Of a stretch of 64,000 bases of DNA, positions 59,501 through 64,000 are shown in pieces (positions within the stretch are counted from its first letter, which is position 1; every line of letters starts with the position of its first letter). A program made the position numbers and the translations under genes. The notes under the pieces were generated by a model that was given only the letters and a program-made list of their open reading frames with translations, did no database searches and was not told where the DNA came from. The DNA comes from Voacanga thouarsii (lineage: Eukaryota > Streptophyta > Magnoliopsida > Gentianales > Apocynaceae). Where the stretch lies: positions 620,001 to 684,000 of the forward strand of contig JANUWF010003366.1 in assembly GCA_026120185.1 (NCBI GenBank), given 5' to 3'.

Positions 59501-60490
59501 ATTTTATTTCCGATAAATGATTCATCTGAAAATTAATAGGCAGATTTACTCAAACTTGAAACTCTTTCTAAAACTGTTTTTGACAAAGATTTTGGAAATC
59601 CTTAATTGGCATGTTCAAGTGGAACTATGTTTTGTTCATTTTTTCCAAGCAGGATATGTTACGTTGAGTACTCAATAAGGGTGGACTGCTAGGTCTAGTT
59701 TTTGAAGGGTTAGGGTAAGTCTCTCAGTAGGTGGCCACCTCTGAGGGGTGAGTCCTTCCTGGTTGAGATGTCACTCCAGTAGGTCGTGCCGGTCCAAGCT
59801 AGTAGTTTGTTTTCTTTCAGTCAAGTGACTGTGTTTTGCCGGAATGGACACCCAGTTGTTGTTGGGTATAGAGAAGGAGGAGTATCTTGCCCGGTAGGCC
59901 GATCACCTACCTGTTGTCAGTTTGTACAAAGTGTTGGCATTCTAACCGGTTATGGGGTCCAACGTGTGGTAACCCATAATCATTTATTTCGAGTGGTTGA
60001 TTTTATTGATTATGTATGCTTGGAAAAGCCAAAACACCACTCTTGCTTTTGACTAATGTTTATTGCTTGCCAGCAATTCTTTTATAAAGATTTCATACTT
60101 TGCATCCACGAACTGATTTCACTGAACACCCAAAGCACACACGGACTTACTGAGATTTTTGTCTCATCACACGTTTTACCATGATTTCAGGTCGATCCTG
60201 CTATGGGGATGAGTAGCTAGATTATGCCTGCTTTGGAAGATTTTCTGATGATTTATTTTTGTGTAATGTTTTGGGGAGATGAGAATGGATAAATTTTTAT
60301 TACGGATTTGTTTTTGGTATTTTGGGATTTATCCTTGGATTGATATTTATTTTGGGATGTAATAAATTTTAAGTTCAAGTATCATTTTTATTCCGCTATT
60401 TTATTTGTGTGACCTGGTTATAAAGACCCCTTGTCCTTTGGATTGGGCGATATCCCCAGCCTTGGCGGGCCTAGGTAGCGGGGTGTTATA

Positions 60491-61222
60491 TCATTGTTCA
60501 AGAAAAAGAAAACAAAGTAAAAGAAAGCACTGATAGACAAACCTCCTTCTTCTTCTTTTGAAGACCTTCTTGTACAACCCTCCTTGAATTGAAGAATTCC
60601 TCCTTTGATTTAAGTAATTTTCTATGATGATTAATGAATTCTCTCATTTTCTCTTGTGTTTTCCCTCTATTTATAGGCTTGGGAGATGCCTAAACTTGTT
60701 GGTGTAATGTTCTTGGCCGAGTAGAAGCTGGAAGATACTAAAACTCCACAGATTACCAAAAACTGCGTAGAAAAAATCAAGCACCACCTCAATTGCAGAG
60801 CACAGCCGGCGCTACCTTGGCTACTGGAGTCGGCGCCGGTTGTGTTCTGGTTCTCCACTTGTTCATCAATTTTTTTCGAATTCTGCACAATGTATTCCAG
60901 AATGCAGCCAGTGTCGCCTTGGCTACTGGAGCCGGCACCAGTTCCCATCTGTTCCATCCTGTTTCACCAATTTTTTGTCACCTCGAAGTTTGTGTAACCA
61001 GTGCATGGCCGACGCCGGTTCCTTTATCCCAGCCGACGCCACCTCTAATATGTTTCACAACGTTTTTGCTTCATTTTACTCCAAAAATATGAAATAATGA
61101 ACAAAATACCTTTCCAAGGGTAAAATCTCAAATATGAAGGAATATGATTAGTTATTAAACAAAATGTATCACAAAAGAGCCTCAAATAACTAGGAAAAAT
61201 ACAATTAATTTAGCCCCTATCA
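60491..61222 (-). repeat. Element E 5' LTR, truncated
   Basis: Matches 49624-50354 and ends cccctatca, followed by ATTTG. The first roughly 790 bp of the LTR (plus-strand left part) are missing because of the Gypsy-1' rearrangement. Dyad pairs lie at about 60803/60830, 60905/60930 and 61008/61028. Confidence 0.88.
60668..60675 (-). promoter_or_regulatory. TATA box of the Element E LTR promoter
   Basis: On the minus strand TATAAATA, followed by gagggaaaacacaagag. It is a good plant TATA box in the expected middle of the LTR. The other LTR has TATATATA at the same position. Confidence 0.55.
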
Positions 61223-61227
61223 ATTTG
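61223..61227. repeat. Element E target-site duplication (right), ATTTG
   Basis: Second copy of 48823-48827. Confidence 0.88.
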
Positions 61228-61860
61228 TATCTTAACTTGTTAGCTCCTCATATCTCCAAAATCCTACTGTCACCATTTATATAAAATTTTCACTCTTTAT
61301 CCTTGTAGTTCTCTTTGATACTCGAAACTTTCTTGTCCATTTTAACAATATTGATTTGATACGATTATCCTTCCACCCAATATCTCCGAGAAATCTATTA
61401 CTTTCCATAATACACCTTTTCCCTTAAACGTTTGAGTAGTCAAGGAACTCCTCCTTACTACTCAGCTGAATTATTTGATTCCTCACCATCATAACACTTA
61501 CATCGACAATTAAAAATGACAATCAATTCACTCTTTGTTTTCTTATAGATTTCATAATTTCTCAAAACTTTCTACTTTTTCTAATATTGCTTTCTTGTGA
61601 TCATTTTTTTAGCTTAATATCTTCTTTAAACTCACTTCTTATATTAACACTTGAATATCCAAGAACTTCTATTATTCAATTATTGCAAGTATTTAATTCT
61701 CATCAACCACAATACATTCTTGAATAAAAAATTGTTTCAATCTTTTCATACCCTTTTGTGTTTTCTTAACTATTAAATTTTCTACGACATTGAATTTAGT
61801 CTACTCCTCATTTCTTTATTCCCTTCAAACTCACAACTTTGCCCTTAGAATGGGGTGTGC
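61228..61860. other. Unidentified insert in Gypsy-2 RNase H, right part
   Basis: Continuation of 48441-48822. T/C-rich on the plus strand, with no ORF or terminal repeat recognised. The border with resumed RNase H coding sequence is near 61850-61890. Confidence 0.4.
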
Positions 61861-61869
61861 ATGAGATTG

Positions 61870-63347
61870 AGACTACAATATATACCCCACACCAAGTAGC
61901 ATGAAATCAAGAAGCCCGCTTATGATTTAAAGTTGGCAACAATAGTAGTTGTCTTGAAGAAATAAAGACATTATCTTTATAGAAGAAGATTACGAGAAAT
62001 CAGTGGCGCTTTGTTGAATAATCAAGAATTTCAAGCCTTCAAGGCGAGGAAAGTAAAGGGAAGAAACTTCTGGGGAAAGCCCCATTTAAAGTTGGTACAC
62101 CATTCACCCTGAGAGACAAAGATATATAAGGATTTGAAGAGAATGTCTTGGTGGTCGGGCATGAAGAAAGACATAATGCAATATTTATCTGTGTAACTCA
62201 CTTGTCAAAAGGTAAAGTCAAAACATAAGAAAGCTGCTGGATTACTACAACCTTTACCGGTACCAGATTGGAAATGGGAATGTGTCACGATGGACTTCGT
62301 CACCGGACTGTCGATGAGTAGGACTCAAAAGGATGCTATTAGGGTAGTGGTAGACTGACTGACAAAAATTGCGCATTTTATTTCAGTAAACATGAGGTAT
62401 TCAATGGAAAAATTGGCACAGGTTTATATGCAGGAAGTTGTGAGGTTACATGGAGTGCCGACAAGCATTGTATCGGATAGAGGTCCTCAATTCACCTCCA
62501 GATTTTGGGCAAAATTTCAAGAAGCTATGGGGTCAACTTTGAAGTTCAGTACTTCTGCCCACCCTCAGATCAATGGACAATCGGAGCGTGTGATATAAAT
62601 TCTTGAGGATATGTTGAGGGCATGTGTGATGGACTTCAGGGACCAATGGATTAATAGTATCCCATACGCAGAATTGGCCTACAATAATAGTTATCATGCT
62701 GCTATTAGTATGGTGCCATATAAAGCCTTGTATGGGCGGAAATGTCAAACACCACTATATTAGAGATGGAACAAAGATGGCCAGATCAATAAAGAAGGGG
62801 GAATAAATATCCAAGAGATGGCTGATAAGATTAAGCTAATATAAGATAGACTAAGAGTGACTCAAAGTAGATAGAAAAGTTATGCGGATAATCGTCGGAG
62901 AGAATTGGAATTTGAAGTGGGTGATGAAGTATTTCTGAAACTAATCCCTAGCCGAGGGATTTTGAGACATCCGAAGGGTGGAAAGCTTAGCCCTAGGAAC
63001 ATTGGACCATTCTCGATCATTGAGAGAATTGGAGTTGTGGCATATAGGTTGAAACTTCTAGACGGATTAACAGGTATCCACGCTGCACTTCACATATCCC
63101 AAATGAAGAAATATAACCTCGATCCGGAGCATGTTCTAAATGATGAGCCATAACAACTACAACGGAATCTATCATATGTGGAAAAGCCGGTTAAGATATT
63201 GGAGCAAAGCGTGAATGAACTGAAAACAAGAGAATCTTTGTGGTCAAGATGATGTGTGAACATTATGGAGCTCAAGATGCCACTTGGGAGACCAAGGAAT
63301 GGATGAGAAGAAAGTACCCGAATCTGATTAGAAACAACATAGTTTAA
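61870..63347 (+). pseudogene. pol: Gypsy-2 pol remnant: RNase H end and integrase
   Basis: RNase H resumes near 61890-61985 (YDLKLATIVVVLKK, stop, RHYLYR). The integrase zinc finger follows (about 62095-62215, with one Cys codon replaced next to a stop), then the core ([31 protein letters not shown] at about 62475, and INGQSERVI where DGQSERV is expected). The C-terminal part (FLKLIPSRGILRHPKGGKL) ends in QDATWETKEWMRRKYPNL at 63347. Stops at about 62356, 62596 and 62762 replace Arg, Gln and Trp codons. The Lys-rich and Asn changes show greater age than Gypsy-1. Confidence 0.88.
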
Positions 63348-63368
63348 TTTCGAGGACGAAATTTTCCT

Positions 63369-63381
63369 AAGTGGGGAAAGA
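63369..63381 (+). promoter_or_regulatory. Gypsy-2 polypurine tract
   Basis: aagtggggaaaga directly before the 3' LTR. Confidence 0.88.
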
Positions 63382-64000
63382 TGTGACACCCCATTTAATT
63401 GAGGGTTTGGAAGCCTAATTACATGGCTATTTGAGTTTGCATCACAAATTAAATGCATTATATGTGGCCGTCTTATGTGCTATTTATGTGTATTCACTAG
63501 AGGAAAATGTATTTGATAAGCTAATTATTTTATTTGGTAGTGGTAGGCAATTCACATGTAAGTAATTGCCCGTTCTTTGTATATATGTATTATGTGTAGC
63601 AAATTAATTAGCGAAATTAATTTATGAATTGCTTTTTCAATAAAATCATCACAATGATTTTTTTCTTGTACAAAACCCACTCTTGAAAAAAATTCATTTT
63701 CAATTAGGGTTTTGACATTATTTTCCAAGCTAATAATCTTGATCAAATTTCAGGTCAAATTTGATTTTGACTTCTTGATTTAATTTCACCAATTAACCCA
63801 AGACCCACTTCTTGGACCCATTGATCTTTTTAACCCAACAAAACACCCTCCAATCTTAGCCATTGAACTTAGGATATTTTTAACTGAATCCATTTCCACC
63901 ATTGGATTAAAATTCACCCTAGTATAAAATCATATTTTCCCCCTTTCCCTTCTTATTATGGCTGAAATACCCTCCCTCTCTCTCTTCCTCTTGTTTTTAT
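63382..64000 (+). repeat. Gypsy-2 3' LTR, cut by the window edge
   Basis: Begins tgtgacaccccatttaattg and matches 18507-19130 closely. The remaining roughly 3.2 kb lies outside the window. The 64-codon minus-strand frame here is a chance frame. Confidence 0.9.

Larger units (their letters stand above)
54505..60490 (+). mobile_element. Gypsy-1': 5'-truncated second copy of the Gypsy-1 family
   Basis: Same integrase, PPT and LTR family as Gypsy-1, in the opposite orientation. Only RNase H tail, integrase and the 3' LTR (56163-60490) remain. The right border passes directly into the Element E right LTR, and the left border abuts the E internal region. One deletion, spanning the start of that LTR through to the RNase H of this copy, explains all the missing parts. 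No target duplication can be tested because the left end is lost. Confidence 0.85.
56163..60490 (+). repeat. Gypsy-1' 3' LTR
   Basis: 4328 bp, matching the Gypsy-1 LTRs throughout but more diverged. Both termini are mutated: TGTGAAAC has become TATGAAAC and the terminal gttaca has become gttata. The 137-codon plus-strand frame at 56937-57350 is not open in the two Gypsy-1 LTRs and is not counted as a gene. Confidence 0.9.
48828..61222 (-). mobile_element. Element E: LTR retrotransposon with a plant transposon-protein ORF
   Basis: The left LTR (48828-50354) begins tgatgcgtatgg and ends cccctatca. The right LTR survives only from about 60491 to 61222, ending in the same bases. TSD ATTTG is on both sides. 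A PPT beside the left LTR and the ORF strand show minus orientation. The internal part contains one recognisable gene (52201-53472) and long non-coding stretches; no RT or integrase of its own is seen. A truncated Gypsy-1-family copy replaces the rest of the internal region and the first half of the right LTR. Either E is non-autonomous or its pol was lost in that deletion. Confidence 0.85.
18507..64000 (+). mobile_element. Gypsy-2: old Ty3/gypsy element hosting all other insertions in the right block
   Basis: The 5' LTR begins tgtgacgccccattta at 18507 and a matching 3' LTR begins at 63382, roughly 93% alike over the first 240 bases. A PBS (47080-47090) follows the 5' LTR and a PPT precedes the 3' LTR. 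The internal region keeps remnants of RNase H (48217-48440, 61890-61980) and integrase (62040-63347) on the plus strand. The integrase C terminus (ATWETKEWMRRKYPNL) is of the Tekay/Del chromovirus type. Protease and most of RT are missing. Other elements inside it account for most of the 45 kb present. The right end lies outside the window, so its target duplication cannot be checked (18502-18506 reads aggta). Confidence 0.85.

Overview
This window is plant nuclear DNA, most likely from a eudicot (that last point is inference). It is made almost entirely of retrotransposons inserted into one another. Evidence for a plant: L1-type LINE ORF1/ORF2, Ty1/copia elements primed by initiator tRNA-Met, Ty3/gypsy chromovirus (Tekay/Del-like) integrases with LTRs of about 4 kb, a 'putative plant transposon protein' ORF, and a CACTA-like element. 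I see no intact host gene, no rRNA, no intact tRNA gene and no CRISPR array. Names such as Copia-1, Gypsy-1 and Element E are labels used only in this answer.

Left block (1-18506). A full-length L1-type LINE on the minus strand occupies 451-14307. A 16-bp target-site duplication (TSD) flanks it (436-451 and 14308-14323). An 8.3-kb Ty1/copia element, Copia-1 (4782-13072, TSD GGATG, LTRs about 1.45 kb), splits its ORF1. To the right are a unique-looking stretch with two small uncertain ORFs (14324-15419), a degenerate tandem array of palindromic 'TTTGCGACGG' units (15420-16697), and a CACTA-like non-autonomous element (17434-18417).

Right block (18507-64000). This is one old plus-strand Ty3/gypsy element, Gypsy-2. 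Its 5' LTR starts at 18507 and ends at 47077; its 3' LTR starts at 63382 and runs off the window. Inside the 5' LTR sits Copia-2 (19211-43997, TSD ATTAA). Copia-2 contains a 2.06-kb solo LTR (20511-22569, TSD ATTAT) and Gypsy-1 (25955-39748, TSD CAGTG), which interrupts the Copia-2 gag zinc knuckle. Gypsy-1 itself carries a solo LTR of the Copia-1 family (26411-27855, TSD GGCTT). Inside the broken RNase H region of Gypsy-2 lies about 1 kb of unidentified sequence, which in turn holds Element E (48828-61222, TSD ATTTG). Element E is an LTR element encoding a plant transposon-protein ORF, and its right LTR was destroyed by a second, 5'-truncated Gypsy-1-family copy (about 54505-60490). Nearly all boundaries are fixed by matching TSDs, TG...CA ends, primer-binding sites (PBS) and polypurine tracts (PPT).

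Functionally, all gag/pol regions are dead. Most stop codons fit C-to-T or G-to-A changes in CAG, CAA, CGA or TGG codons, the decay expected of cytosine-methylated DNA. Points worth a second look are an intact acidic ORF with SUMO-interaction-like motifs upstream of the Gypsy-1 gag, a tRNA-like (SINE-type) A/B-box module built into the Gypsy-1 LTR family, the ATGA overlap between LINE ORF1 and ORF2, GC-rich dyads shared by two unrelated LTR elements, and the palindromic array at 15.4-16.7 kb.
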